The position numbers were made by a program, and so were the translations under genes. Shown piece by piece: positions 48,401 to 61,760 of a stretch of 64,000 bases of DNA. This DNA comes from Rhynochetos jubatus (Eukaryota; Chordata; Aves; Eurypygiformes; Rhynochetidae), in NCBI GenBank assembly GCA_027574665.1, contig CM050650.1, positions 54,109,304 through 54,173,303 on the forward strand. Direction: 5' to 3'. How positions within the stretch are numbered: the stretch's first letter is position 1; every line of letters begins with the position of its first letter. Below the pieces are notes generated by a model. That model had not been told where the DNA came from. It saw nothing but the letters and a program-made list of their open reading frames with translations, and searched no databases.

Positions 48401-51369
48401 GTAAGTGGACAGTACAAAGAGTCCTGGGAAATCAAATCCAGATTGCCTGTCACAAGAAGATAAATCCATGGGGGGTACTGTGCATGCTGACATCCTGCAA
48501 AAGTTTCAACAGTAGTGAGTTGGCTTTTTGCTAAGCCTAACCTTTTCAGCCTCTCAATTTTGAAAGACTTTGAGAGTCAACAAGGATGCAGGTTTTGTGA
48601 GTCACAGTAGTCTGTAGTTTCCATCCAACTAATTTCAAAGATACCTGGAAAGTATTTCATCTTTTGGGTTGTACTTTGTTTGTCAGGCTGTGTGCACAGT
48701 TAAAGGTGAATTTTGCTTGCCTCTGGCATCACATACTATAGCTAAAAAATATACCCAAGACATTAGTGTCCTCACTTCTGAAGCTAGCAGAGCTCTGGTT
48801 TCACTGAAATTTAGAACATAATCTGTTCTGAGTTGATTTTTGTTCAGCTGCAAAACATCCATGCAGATTGTTTTACAGCATATTCATATTTCTTACAGAT
48901 AACAGTTTTAAATTTCCAGCTGTCCAATACATTCCCCTCTTTTTCCCCTTCTTTCCATCACAGGAAGGTATTCATAAACTAACATCCGTAGGAGGAGGTC
49001 ATAACCACTCAATCATGGCCCCCTTTAGTATCTTTTATTAGGAAGTACTGCATTATAATACTGAAATGCAGTTAAAGCTGGGTCTAGATGACCTAAACCT
49101 TCAATGGAAAAACAAAAATCTGCCATTATGGATAGGGATAGCACGACAGGGTGTCTCTTGAAAGCAGCAAACTGATTTGGTTGATATTGCTAAGCCTTGT
49201 GACTCAGTTGAGTAACACAGTTTTACCACCAGTCTTATATTTGTTGATGCTGTTCATAAATGCTGAACTGTTACTATTAAACAGTTCTGAAAGAATCTGA
49301 GTTGACTTGAAAAAAAAGGATTTTTTTTCTAGCTATGATGTTTGAAGAAAAAGACGTGAAAACCTGGAACTTGGGATGCTGTGAAGGCTTGCAAAAATGG
49401 GAAAAAACTCCAAATAAGAATTCTAGTATTATTTTGAAGACAAGCTGGTAGGTCCTGGCAGGTGACTTCTGGGGCTTTACAAGACTCTATTCTAGTTCAG
49501 GAAACAGTAAGGAGTGGTGAAGTACTCTAGCAAGGGCCATGAACTTCAATCCAAAATGAGATTGTGAACTCGCCTATGAGTGGTCAACAGTAGAGTCAAA
49601 CCAGCAGGACAAGGTGTATTGACTGGGCTGAAGGGGTCTGTGTGAGCACGGTGGTATCAAGGTAATCCAGGTGAAGGAAGAGTTTGGGCAAGTAACGCAA
49701 GGACACGGCAGTGCAAGTAGGAGCAGGTAGTTCCCAGAACAGCCCTCATGACACCTTGTATCCTGTGGGGGTGTGGAGGCCTTTGCTGCTGGCACCGTGG
49801 GGATTTTGACTAGATGCTGGGGAAGCTTCCTCCAAGGAATCCTCCCTTGGTCAGCAGGAATGAGGTTTGGTTTGCCTGAGGAAGCCAGATGAATCATTTC
49901 AGAAGGGTGGAATGGGAGCAGTTGTTTCTGGGCCTCTTCCCTTATTACCCCTGACATGTAGCATCTCCAACACCACAGGATTCACTTGTGACTCAGGTGT
50001 GGACTATGGTCAGTCGGGGAAGGTGTTCTGGGCCGTTGAGTAATTTGAGACGACACTGGGATTTCTGCAGTCTTACGTGTCTGCTGGAAGAGTTGGCCAG
50101 CAGCATGTTGTGCTTCTTGGTGTTGCTCCTTCCAGGTGGTGACACATTGTCATCAGCGAGATTTGAATCTGTCACCTGCAGAAGTTGTGATGGAAATTCA
50201 GTCCCTCTGAGCTCCTCTGACCATGTGGAGCAAGAGCACCTTGGAGGCAGCTCATCAGCAAGGAGCGTGTGGGTTACAGTCCAGCAGAACTGGCCTGTTT
50301 TAGAAATTAAAATCCAGTTACGGCTCTGAACAGCCTTTATTTCATACTGCACTTGACTTCTAAAGTGCAGTGGAGAAGACAAGCATGCTGGAGACATTAA
50401 AATAAAATGTGAAACTACTGAAGGGACCCTCAAGTAAAGGGCAGGGGGGGCAAACTGAAACAGTGTGACAGATCCTTGGCGGTGGTGAAACCATGAGTTA
50501 CTGCACTATCTGCAGCCTAATAGGTAGTCAACTACAGTAGGTACAAAAGGCTTAAATCTTAGTATGAAGAAAGACAAGTGCCTACAGATGAATAAATTTA
50601 GTCTACCACTCACCACATTCAAATCCAATATTATTGGCTCCTGGGGTAACTTTGTGAATATTGCATTGGAAGGATAGAAACTACTGTAAGGTACTTAAGT
50701 TACTTAAGGGACCACCAATGCCATGATGTATTATAAAAAGTTTTAAAACTAGGCTTAGATACTTAATATCTCTCATTTTGCAAGTATCCAATACAAACAT
50801 GAGGTTGGATGTGATAGGATTTACTACTTAAACAGCGAATAACTCTGCCAGTGTGTCCTGAGCACATCACAGAGTGTATAAAACCTTGGGTTGAGGAGGA
50901 AAAACAGCAGTTTTAAACTTTACAGTTCCAAGATACATATAAATATAATGCGAAGCTGCTCTGGAGTTAAAATTCAATTTGCACAAATTCTGCGGCTTAA
51001 GGGTTTTTTGGTATTACATGGAAAAGCTTCCAGTGGAAAACTGGGTAATTAAAGTGACACCAGAATTCTTAAGCTACCTGAATTCATGCTAGTTCCCTCA
51101 ATGTATACCAGCATCAGTGTACCATGTCCTTATATCGTTACCTCCTTTATCTTGTTATGAGATAGGTGCATACCCATAAGGTGGTTTCCACAGTGCGAGG
51201 AACTTTAGAAGTAAGAGATGAAAATACTGCTTTTCACAAGAAAACTAATGAGGATCTTGTTGTTCTTTTCCTGTTGTAATCTGCATACACTTACGTGGGG
51301 AAAAGAGGAAGAAAGAGTGATGGCTTTCTGCTCCGCACCCCTCTCTATGCCAGAGACAGTCCCATATGC
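42414..51369 (+). other. UST intron 2, 5' portion: no gene seen
   Basis: Intron 2 begins with the donor GTGAGC at 42414. The stretch is AT-rich and poor in recognisable mobile elements. It contains a duplicated 20-mer around an AT tract (44453-44526) and short A runs near 43099. Open frames on either strand, the longest at 49993-50433 (-), lack family motifs and splice support. Confidence 0.6.
44453..44526 (+). repeat. Exact 20-bp direct repeat flanking an AT-rich core
   Basis: TATAATAATACTAATGAATG occurs at 44453-44472 and again at 44507-44526, separated by 34 bp of (AT)n-like sequence with an ACAC interruption. It could be a recent local duplication, by replication slippage or filler repair. 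Confidence 0.95.
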
Positions 51370-51500
51370 TTTGATTCTTCTAAAAGCTATCCTGGGATGC
51401 ATTAAAAAGGGATGTCTGCAAGATACGGAGGGTAACTGTTCAGTTCTCTTTGGCACTAGGTCAATAAGATTCAGCACTGTATCTAATTTTGGTCCCAGAA
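51370..51500 (+). mobile_element. Possible old CR1 remnant, sense
   Basis: CTATCCTGGGATGCATTAAAAAGGG (about 51388-51412) matches the CR1 text encoding 'ILGCIKKG'. Further on, TTCAGCACTGTATCTAATTTTGGTCCCAGAAGAGG sits where CR1 has the text for 'EYCVQFWAPQ'. The spacing between the two is about as in CR1. The similarity is weak and the frame is not kept throughout. Confidence 0.45.
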
Positions 51501-54500
51501 GAGGTGAAGTTGCAAACTGCAAAGGAAAGCAAGAGGAGTGAAGAGGAAGTTGAAAAGCGTGCTTTTTTAAGAAAGGGCGAAAGGAAAAGATTTGGTTAAC
51601 CTAGCACGTGTTGGTTGTATCCCCTTCCCAAGCAATTATCTGTTTGGTAGGGTAATTGCCTCTCACCTGTCTCACTGCTGAGAGGAGCCACAACTGCCAT
51701 AGCTTGCGTACAGTGAGTGTTGCTGAGTGAGGAGAGTGAGGAGTCTTACAGCTTCAGCAGCTGCCTACATCAGTGACCACCTGCAACTGCATACGTGTGC
51801 TGCATATGAATATTGCTGTAACTTCATATGCCTGAAATAAACCCAGTTCTGCTCTCTTTTTGGTGGGGAATCTTGGGCGGCAGATTGCAGAAGTAGAGGT
51901 TTTCAGCTGCAAGATGCTGCTGTTGTAGGAAGGTAAGTGAGGTGTAAGGTATAAAAGGGACAAAACAAAATGTGTTGACAGGATGCAGGCAAAACTTTGA
52001 AAACTTGATCTTTGTCCTTTTTCTTTGTAATTTTCCCAGGTTGCTATTGATATTATCATGGTTTCAATTTGCTGTGTGTATAGCCATAGTGTCTTGTAAG
52101 AGGGCCTGATCTGAGACTTAACAGCGAGATTTTACTATGCTTTGTACTGAGGGCTTTTTACATTTGTAAGAGTACAGTACTTCTTCACAGAAAAACTACT
52201 GGAAATTCTGATATTGGCTGTCCAGATCTGGGGACACATGAGGAACCGTTAGTTTTGGCAGCCACTTCATAGTAATGCTTTTTGTTAGTATTTATAAGCT
52301 TGAGGACTATGTCTACAACCAGTCTCCTTTTGATGCTTGTGGTCCATGCTTATGTTTTCAATTTTTTTTTGATACTTAGGGACATTGAATCATTAGAGGA
52401 CACAATTTATTCTTCCAAATATGTCAGCTGCCAGACAGATGAAGTGCATTGGTGGGGGGGGAAGTCATTCTTTTTCAATTAAATTAGTTGCTTAATGAAA
52501 ATACAACAGAAGAATCTTCTGTTTCTTCTTCTGCCTTAATTTCAGTGCTCCTCTGCAGGTATATGGCTTTCAAACTTTGGAAAAAAACCCAAATTTCACC
52601 CTTACCTTTCTTGTTGTTTCCGGTGTGTTTTCAATGACCCATAGAGAAGATCATGCTGTTCGGTCTTCTGTTGAGTTGGTTAATTCCAAAAGCTTGTCTC
52701 TGTCCAGCGTCACTACACTTTGTAGGTGGATATTGACATAACTGGATCTGTGTTGTTTAGCTAGGGAAGAAGGAGGCTAACTAGTAATTTATTTTCTCTC
52801 TTTCATCTTCATTGTGTTTTCTGCTGACATATCTTTGTGTTAATAATTCTTAGTTGTGATTGCTTTAAAAATGAACAAGAGTAAGTTGATACTTATTTGG
52901 AATGAGATTTTGTGCAGCTATTCCTGAAGTTAGGTTTGGAATATTCTCTCTTAGTGACCTTAGAGTTTGTCTTTAAATAGGCCATGGCAGGCTTGTGGCA
53001 AAGCTCGTTGAAAAGAGGCATCTAATGGATTTAATTCAGTCACCACCTCTAAGATCATCTTATCTCACCTGTCTTTATGAAATCTACAGTGTGAGATCAG
53101 GTCTTCTCTGGAAATGGCAGAAGATGAACTAAAATGAAATGCATGGTGGGCAACAAAATTCTGGAATTTGTTGGTATAGCAGGTCATGCAAGAAATTCTT
53201 CAGACAACAACAGGCAAGGATGTGCCGTCTGACATCCCACATGCAATCTTTGGGGGTGCTGAAGGAGGACTAGAGATACTGGAAAGTAATGGACAGCTGA
53301 CAGTTCTCAGGCTTGCAGGTGCCTAACGAGCATCATCCACCACTCATGAACCAAATGTGCCATTGCTTTGAACCAGTAAGCCATTTTTTAAGATTTCTTA
53401 TAATTCTGTCTCAGTTGGACAGAGAAAAAATTGTAAAAATAATGGATTGCTTTCTGGGAATATACGTCTCTGACCTGAGTTATTTGTCTGGGCAAATTGT
53501 ACCTATGCTGGGAAATTTTTGGCAAATGGGCAGAATTAGACTGAATTTGGCTCAGCAGAAGTGGAATGATTTAGGCCTTTGGGTGGACCCCTAAATTGTT
53601 GACACTGCAAGTAATTATCCAGCCTAATGTTCTTCTAAATAGTGCAAAGGTTTACGTGGAGACAAAATCACCACTGAAGATAGAAGCCTGAGCTTTTTTC
53701 AGGCTATCTGAGAAATGGCTCCCCTCCTGAGACTGGCAGACCTGCCCTGAAGAGCTGTTTGACAGTCATTGTCCGTAATGCAAATTCATTTTACGCTAAA
53801 CTTGCTTTTTCTCCTCCTTTATTTCATTTGCAGTGGTTCTTGACATCTGAACAAAAGAAAAAAAACTCAGTTTCAGCTGACAAGTAAATTGTTATATAAC
53901 TTTCCAAGCCCTTGGTGAGAGCTCTTGTAATTATACTGTGGGTTTTACTTTTTTATAGTTGTAAGTACGAATTCCTATAAATCCAAAGTGAATTGCATGT
54001 TTGAATTGTTTATATTACCTCTGAGCTTTGATGCAGCGCTCAATAAAATCTCTCTGTAATTATTTTGAAGTTGTGTGCTTTGTTACATGAATATCATGTT
54101 GCTAGAGCATCACCTCAGCAGTTAGTCAGTCCACATGCTACATACTGTCATTGTAAAATAAAATGTAATCCAATTAGCATTTTGTAAACCTCCAACTGCT
54201 GTTTTTCATCTTGCTCCTATTATATTATCAGAAACATTCTTTGCAAGTGCTTCCTTTGCCACCATCTCTGAGTCTGTTGTGAGTATGGAGAGGGGGGAAA
54301 GAAAGAAGCTTCTGTCTGGAAAAGTTTTCCATTTCTTGCATTTCAGGATCTGCCAGATACAAACTCAGGCTTCTGGTAGAAGTATTTCTTTGTCTAAGAT
54401 ATTACTTAAAAAATTTTCTAAAATGCAGAAAGGGGATTTGCAGCACCATGAGGAAAGCGGTGACGCTAAACAAATACTTGCTAATGTAGTAAAAGCCTTT

Positions 54501-57500
54501 GTGTGCTCAGGTGTGTAAGTGGAATGGTGACGTACAGAGATGAAACATGAGCAAAGGTTCAGCAGCGCATCCCTGAAGCTAGCCACATTCAGCAGTGCTG
54601 CGAGTGAAGTTTTGATTACCGGTAATGACGGTGTTCTTCTCAAGTGAGCTTTGAGCTGTAGCGTTTATCTTGAATCTTGTCCGGTTTTTACCTAAATGCA
54701 TTCAGATATTCACTGAATCGAGGCATTGATATATTGGCCTCCTTTAAGCTGAACAGTTGCCTGAAAATAATAGCCCTTTATTTCAGGTTTCTCTATCTGC
54801 AGTGAGTATTTGCTTATGAGGTTTTTTGGTGGTTGCCATGGTTATCGTCTGTGCGCAGAACAGGGTTGTGGTACGTAAGAAGGTGAGTTTCGGAAACAAA
54901 GGTGAGAACTGGACAAACTTCGTAGCAACTGTTGCTTTTTTAGCTGCTAAAGTTATTTGCACTTAGGCCTTTGTAAAGTCTCTATTCTGCTTTAATTTTG
55001 TTTCATTTTTAAAGAATGAGATTTATAAAATTCATCCAAAGTTACTGGCTAATCAAGTCAGAGATTTAATTAGACCTTGAATATAATCTGGGTGCTGCAA
55101 AATTCCACTTAAAATTAATGAAGTACCAATGAGGGAAAAAACTTTGCTCACTATATTGCAAATTGTAACTATGCTTTGAAAATCAAAGCAGTTAATAATT
55201 ATGAAGCATTTTTAAACATTTTCACAGTCGTGCAAACTCTCATCATTTGATCAGCCTTACAGTCGAACCAGCCCTTACAGCCATACAAATCAAATCAGCC
55301 CCACAAACTTCATCACATTTCCAGGATGCTAGGCAGACACATTCCGTATGTGCTCTTGCTCCTTCGCTGCCACTTGGCAGCGTCTACTTAGCATTTCTCT
55401 TGAAGATTTTCACATACTTGTACAGCAGAGTATGCCAGAAGTGTATGTCTGAGAGAGGAATAACTCCCTTTCCGCAAGTGACGGTGGTGTGTGGACAGTG
55501 CTGAAGGGCAGATACTGGTGCCGGGTTTTGTTAGACCAAGAAATGAATCAAAAAGGGGACAGTCCAGAACATGGCTCACGCATGTTCTTGCATAAGAAAC
55601 ACTTCTGTGACTGTGATCTGGTGTTACAATCAACATCATAAACTGTGTTCAAATGTTAACCTTTCAGACATCGTTAGCAGTTGTTTTGGAAAAGGTAAGC
55701 TACAGTGGTAGCACAGAGACCTTAAATTCATCACCTTTGGAGGTCTCTAATCACAGAGGCTAGGATTTTGCGTTTCATAGGAAGCAAGGCTTCTGAAGGA
55801 AAGATTGATAAGGAATAAGAGGGCTAAGTTTCTCATAGAAAACTCTATTAAAAAGTTGTGAAATAGTAATAGTTGGTGTGTTGCGTGGGTTTTGTATGAG
55901 CCTTGTGTGGCCAATGTTTACCTGCTGAACCGGTAGATACGATGTCCTGGAACTTCGAAAGCTTAACCGAGGCCATGATCACCAAATGCCCCTTCCCTAC
56001 TTAATTTGGAGAATGACTGCTTCCGTGTTTACGTTGCGGTAAAGGCTACCCTACACGTTGCAACGAGTAACAATAGTAATGTTTTGATCATGAAGTGTCA
56101 CGCTGATAGCAAAGTGCCACTATGTTCCCGTTACATAGAAGGGAGTCCAGGTTTTTTCTTTTTTTTTTTTTTTCATTCTAGTTTGCAGTTCTCTTTGAAA
56201 GTAATCTGAAGGGTTTCCTGAGGAATCGTTTTGCTTCCCTGATGAAGAGCTAATAGCTGTTCAAATACCATAACAAGTGCCAGAAGCCCATATGCCTCAT
56301 CTCACTGCTTTTATGTTAGAAATCCTTCCGCTGGGAGAGCGTGATTGCATCAACAGCCGAAGGAGCTACAGCTTGAGACACACCATCACTTTTGGCACAT
56401 GAGCCATTCCTTGTGCTGAATGCATGTTGCCTGGAACCCAGGTACAGGCCCCGGACTGGGAAACATTTTTGTGCCATTGTGTTAATAGAAAAATGAGTTT
56501 TCCATAAGCAGGTGTCATATATGCACCACTGTGGATAAAGCTGTGACCCCCTGACTAAGCTAGCCAATTTAAAAGACTTGAAAACAGATGCCTGTTGGCC
56601 TGTATTATCAGATGCTGCAGATATGCTATACACCAAATACTGTAATGTGATAGTGTGACCTCAGAATGCCTTTTACTGAAAGAATAGCCCAGGGACATCG
56701 TCCAGCAAGAAAACAAGTGTACTTAAAGACAGTGAATTACCATTCCTTTGTTCTGGTTTCCCAGGGAGGAGAGCATGGTGCAAGAGCTGGCGTGAGCTGA
56801 AGTCCGTTCCCTGTGGGTGGATTGGATGTTGATCTTCTGTTTTGAGGTTTAGTGAACATTACCTGTACGAAGGTGATCAGGCTGTGCCAGTTGGCCTCCA
56901 GGCCACCTGTGGTCCTGGCGCTGTTTTTTCCACGAGTTACATACCTAGCCAGTGGCATGAGTTGTTCCCTAAGTCTCTTTGTAAGATTCATGTTTATATT
57001 TGAAATTGAAATAGTTGATTAATTTTAGCTCTGTACAACTGGTGGTTGATAGGGGTGTGTTGTTTTTTCTTTTTAAGCTGAAGTTCTGCAATTCAATCAC
57101 TCCTCTTGTATTATGTTAACTTCACCTCAAATTGCCAAGCTGTAGAGCAAATTCACTCCTCTTTGTTCTTTGTATGGGAGGCAGTCAACTAAAGCTGGCT
57201 GTTTATATTGAGGTTACAGGCAGCAAGCTTAAGCCCATCATCATCTTCACTAGAAGACATCAGCAGTGACTTAGTGTTTCAAGAGTAGTTACCAATCTGC
57301 ACTGTCACATTAAACTGTATCATGAGGTGGAAATCTCAGCTTTCACCTCCTGAGCCATGTGTTTCTATTCTGAAGAGCGGCTAGATTGCTGTTGGATGTA
57401 ATGCTTCTGACCTGAGCATGACCCTAGAAATTCTCCTGTATGTATCTGTTGGCTTATGGTCAAAACATACTATGATTCAGAGGTACACAGAAAAATACCA

Positions 57501-57535
57501 ATATACTGACTCCATGTTTTTCAATTTTTATTTAG
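51501..57535 (+). other. UST intron 2, 3' portion: no gene seen; possible conserved elements
   Basis: AT-rich intron up to the exon 3 acceptor, with no recognisable gene or young mobile element. Two stretches, about 53770-54200 and 54950-55240, are complex AT-rich sequence with homeodomain-type TAATTA/ATTAG cores and no repeat character; they are candidates for conserved noncoding elements. A T run lies at 56158-56174. The branch point and pyrimidine tract of exon 3 occupy the last 35 bases. Confidence 0.5.
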
Positions 57536-57691
57536 GTACTTCCTTTCCCCAGCCAGGTGGTCTACAACAGAGTTGGAAAGTGTGGGAGTCGAACTGTGGT
57601 TTTGCTCTTGAGAATTTTATCAGAGAAACATGGGTTCAACCTGGTTACATCTGACATCCATAACAAAACAAGACTGACCAAAAATGAACAG
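57536..57691 (+). CDS. UST: UST coding exon 3 (PAPS-binding loop exon)
   Basis: This 156-nt exon (52 codons, phase 0 at both ends) follows the acceptor TTTATTTAG and precedes the donor GTAAGT. A good branch-point match, TACTGAC, sits at 57504-57510. The peptide starts VLPFPSQVVYNRVGKCGSRT and ends LTKNEQ. UST transfers sulfate from PAPS to carbon 2 of uronic acid residues, mainly iduronate in dermatan sulfate and also glucuronate in chondroitin sulfate, as a type II Golgi membrane enzyme. The segment NRVGKCGSRT is the 5'-phosphosulfate-binding loop at the start of the sulfotransferase fold, matching the equivalent strand-loop-helix of heparan sulfate 2-O-sulfotransferase, whose loop reads differently (RVPKTAST-like). 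That difference separates UST from HS2ST1. HNKT is a further N-glycosylation sequon. There is no frameshift or stop. The 3'-phosphate-binding site and later catalytic residues must lie in exons beyond the window. Confidence 0.97.
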
Positions 57692-60600
57692 GTAAGTTGC
57701 TCCTGGTCATCTTAAATCCTGCTTTCTTATTATGTTTATGAAACTGAGAAACAAAGATGTATGCTAGCAGAAATCATATTCAAAAGGTGTACTGCTACTT
57801 TGACCTGAATAATCAGCCAGAATTCATCTTCCTTTAAGTGGCTTCAGTTAATAGGAGAAACGGATGGTAGAGCCAAGAGCAACACAGTGTGGAAGCTAAC
57901 CAGAAAAACTGACCTCCAGTGAGCCAGCTGTTGAATTTAGTCAGCATAGCAGTTAGTTAGGCCAGCAGTGAGGCAATAAGAATTAGTGCAAGTTAAGTTT
58001 GGTGCTAACAGCTTCTAGGACTTGTAATAATGTATCTGCAGGGCACAGCAGATAACAGCCAACAGTTGGGTTTTTTCTCACTTTCTTAATTCACTTCTAG
58101 TAATCTCTTGCTTCAAAATTGTTTCCCAGGGCCATGCTAACCCATGTTGCTATAATCTGACACTTCCTTGATCCTGTCTCAGCCTCTTGCTCATCTGCCT
58201 TTTTCATGTTATCACACAACCCTCACTAAGGCAAGTGAAAATACCACGTGAAATCTCTTCACTTGGACACCCCTTTTCATGTTCCCCTAAAGCTGTAGAG
58301 GGCATTATTTTTGCAGGTTTGATTGCACAGAAGATCCAGTTATTTAAATCCCCTTTCATTTAGGGTAACCGTGTGTCCTCTGTGAGGATCACTGCCATCA
58401 GTAGATACTGATGCAAGTACCTCAGACTCCAAAGTGTGCGGATGTAGTCGGATGCCGTACACACGGCTCTTGCACACGCTGCCCACAGCTGCTATTTTGA
58501 TCTGCTGATCAGGTAAATGCTGCAGTGACTGCCTGTGTCACTCCTAGGAATAGCAGCCTGCAAACCACAAAAGGATATGTACAGGGGCGGGCATGCCAGT
58601 GGCATTGTGCTGTGATTGGAGGTGACTTGTTTGTAGCCTGTTTATGAGCGTAAGTTTGTTATTTTAGATACCTCACTTCATTCCAAATGGAAGCTTGGGA
58701 GCAGATACTGCTCCTGCAGGTCCCACCATCCTCCCGTCCAAGGTGGCCACTGGGATTCTACTGGCAGCCGGCTCACTTAACCCCACACGGGACTAGAGTT
58801 GAGCCTCTCGCAGGGACCAGCTGCCCAGGGCTGGCATGTCAGGGGGAGGGGAAGGGGCAGAGCCCTAGGCTGCAGGTACTGCAGAATCCCTCTGTGTATC
58901 ATACCAGCAGCACCATGGAGCCGGGGGAGTTTGCAAAATGGTCCCACCAGGTCAGGGTCAAACTATCCTGTGCTACAGGGCCTGCTGGTTAGTTCTTCCT
59001 GCTTAACTGTAGGATAGGGGGTTTCTGTGGGTATACCTGCTTTTGTGTTTCACGTTGTTTGGGTTTTGTTTATGGCCTTCATAGAGTTTCATTGCTGATT
59101 GGGAGATGCATCATAAACCTAAAAACCTTTCAGCTGTTAATAATCATCAGCTTTCACCGTCATCAGCTACTTCATTTCAGTTCCATTCTGCCTTTCTCTG
59201 GTAGGTGGATTGTGCTTTGTTAAACATGATACAAGATCACATCTCAACAGTCTTCTGTGCTTTGTGGAGATTCCAGGGAGGCCCATACTTAATTTTGATG
59301 CAACCAATACACTGGCAGAGGATAAATATCTGCATTACTTTTTACGCTCCAGAAGCTGTTAGGTTACTAGACAGTCAGTGTGCTGGAACACAGATGGTGC
59401 TAGATGTATTGCTGCAGAGCTGATGATTTACTCCATAGATTGTCCGTACTATAACTCTAGTCTCTTTATTTTAACTTATGACTTATTTACATAGTTGCAA
59501 TATGTTCATAATTTAACGAGTACTTTTGCTGAAATGTGCCTTTGATCGCCAGGAAACATGCCTGGAGACAGTAACTGTTCTGTTGTTCAGGGTATTTTTA
59601 GTTGTCTTCTCATTTTTTGTGAGCAGAATATGAAAAAATAAAGTATTTCTCCCACCTTTAATGTGGTGTGCACGAGAGGAAGTTAAGAGAATGGACGGTC
59701 TCAGGCTCCAGGCGTTGGAATGAGAGAAAAGAGAGCTGGGCTGGGCTGTAGGCTCCCAGTGTGAGCATGGGTTTCTCACTCAAGATGATGCATCTTTTTT
59801 CCTTCTGTCATTTGTGTGTCCTGTGTTTGGTTAAAGCCCCATCCAGCCAAGACTTTTCTGTAAATATTTAGCTTATGCAGTCTGCTGTTGTTAAATAAAG
59901 TTAAGCACGTAGGTGTTCTTAATGACTGTGAAGATTGCACATAACTGGAATCCTTATTCTCATTGCCTTTTCCAGTCTCCTTCCTACTAAGAAATTTTCC
60001 TAAATTATGTTTGCCTGACAGCGATTAGAAGTGCAGCCCTTGAACATCCATCGGCATAAGGTGTTGAGGCACATAATCTGTGCCTTACCATTTGCTATAA
60101 TATTTCCAAGTAATTTAAATACAGAAGATAATGTGTAGTATTCGTGGACACAAAGTCAATCTAATTCATGTGGATTTAAAATTACACACAAACTGTTGCA
60201 AAATGCATTCTTCCCTTGCCTGACTTCCCCACCCCCATTTTTGCATTTGGAGAAGTAAGAATGAGTATGATTATAGATATAAAAATACCAGTCACATACG
60301 GGAGTAATTGATAGTTTGTCCTCATATAATTTCCTTCTACCACCCATCCTTATGGCCGTGCAGCTAGCTTCCTATCCAATTCCAGTTTAACACACTAAAA
60401 AATCCATCACTAATTTTTCTTAAATGCTTTTAAAGACAGAAAATTGGTCATAACAGCTTGGGGAGCTGAAGAAATTCTTGAAGCCATTCCAAATTTTTGA
60501 GAGCTGAAAATGAAGATCTAGTCTCATTCCTGTGAGTTGTTTATGGAAATGAATACCAAGATGAAAGCATTATATCAAATACCTGTAGATACTTGTGCCT

Positions 60601-61535
60601 CTTGGACCCTACATGCCTTCACTAGAGACTGAAAACAGTAGAAGAAGGTAAAGAGCTCGCAAGAAAGACAGATACAGAGGTTGTTTGGGGGTTTTTTTTC
60701 TCCTTTTTGTGTCAATGTTAGTGGAGATCATAGAATAATCCAGCTAATCTCACTTGGAAGATCCCAGTTGCCTCTCCATTTATATGCATTTTGACCTCAA
60801 ATTCTCCCAGTGAAATACAGCAGCTTAAAAAACAGTAGTAACATCTTGGCTGTTGTCTGGATGGAATTATTATCTGATGATTTCTTTTTGTTCCCACTAG
60901 AATTTACCTACTGCAAATCTCGACCCAAATGCGACAGCAGTGAGCAGCCAGCGTGTGGGGCTGCCCGTTCCCAGAAGAGGGCAAGAAGGTGTCCTCTCTG
61001 TCTCTCTCGCAAGCCTGAGTTGGGTTTTTGTGTGGGAACAATGCTGTGGCTGGAGCAAAGCCATCCTCCACGTTTCTCCCCTTTCCGGGAGGGCCCCATC
61101 CAGCCTCTCTCAGAGCCATTTCGCTGTGCCATCTGCTGGATTGTTATTTGCAATGCAGCAACAGCCGAGCGCGAGTACACGGGTGATGCTGAGCCATTAT
61201 TACGGTGTGATTCCTTCGGTATGGCCAAGCGACATCCTGCCGTGGTCATGTAGGACAGTAGACAAGGATAAACCTTTCCCCTTGGAGTACTGCCTCTTGG
61301 TGCTCTTGCTGTGGTGGGCTTTCAGATTCAAAATAGTGTAGAAAATGAATGTTAGAGAAAAACTGAGAAGAAAAGCTTAAGCAAGGAGTCCCAGTGGCAG
61401 AAAGATGTTATGCTGGGGAGCTAATCAACACGTAGCCTAAAGGCTCTGTTCCCTACAGTTAGCTGGTGCCTGAGGGGGAGGGTTGGGTGACAGCAAACGT
61501 GTGTTGACCACATCACGGAGGTCTTTGCAACCGCT

Positions 61536-61760
61536 TGTCGTGGTTTAGCATCTCTGCAGACTCGCGCCACGCAGTGTGCTTGCCCCCTTTCCTCAGGGAG
61601 CACAGCCCACCCACTGCTTTTGGTTCTTCTGTGCCCAGCGGCCAAGCTGATGTGGCTGGGCCGTGCTGTGGGCTCTGCCACCACCTGCCTCTCCCCACAC
61701 ACTCCTCCTGTCCTGGCATTTTCCTCTCCCTGGGTCTTCGTTTAGCAGCATTAACTGGTG
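61536..61760 (+). mobile_element. Possible old LTR fragment
   Basis: TGTCGTGGTTTAGC at 61536 is the start of a common avian LTR type. The following ACTCGCGCCACGCAGTGTGCTTGCCCCCTTTCCTCAGGGAG can be laid against the usual ACTAAGCACCACGCAGCCGCTCGCTCACTCCCCCTCC segment with several changes. Beyond about 61600 the match fades, so the right boundary is a guess. Confidence 0.4.

Noticed and set aside
49993-50433. 146-codon minus-strand and 113-codon plus-strand frames
   Set aside because: They overlap each other in opposite directions, with no motif and no splice context. Chance frames are the simpler explanation.
57536-57691. HS2ST1 (heparan sulfate 2-O-sulfotransferase) considered instead of UST
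   Set aside because: The loop reads NRVGKCGSRT rather than the HS2ST1 type, and the NSTYLDDHGPPP exon upstream is specific to UST.
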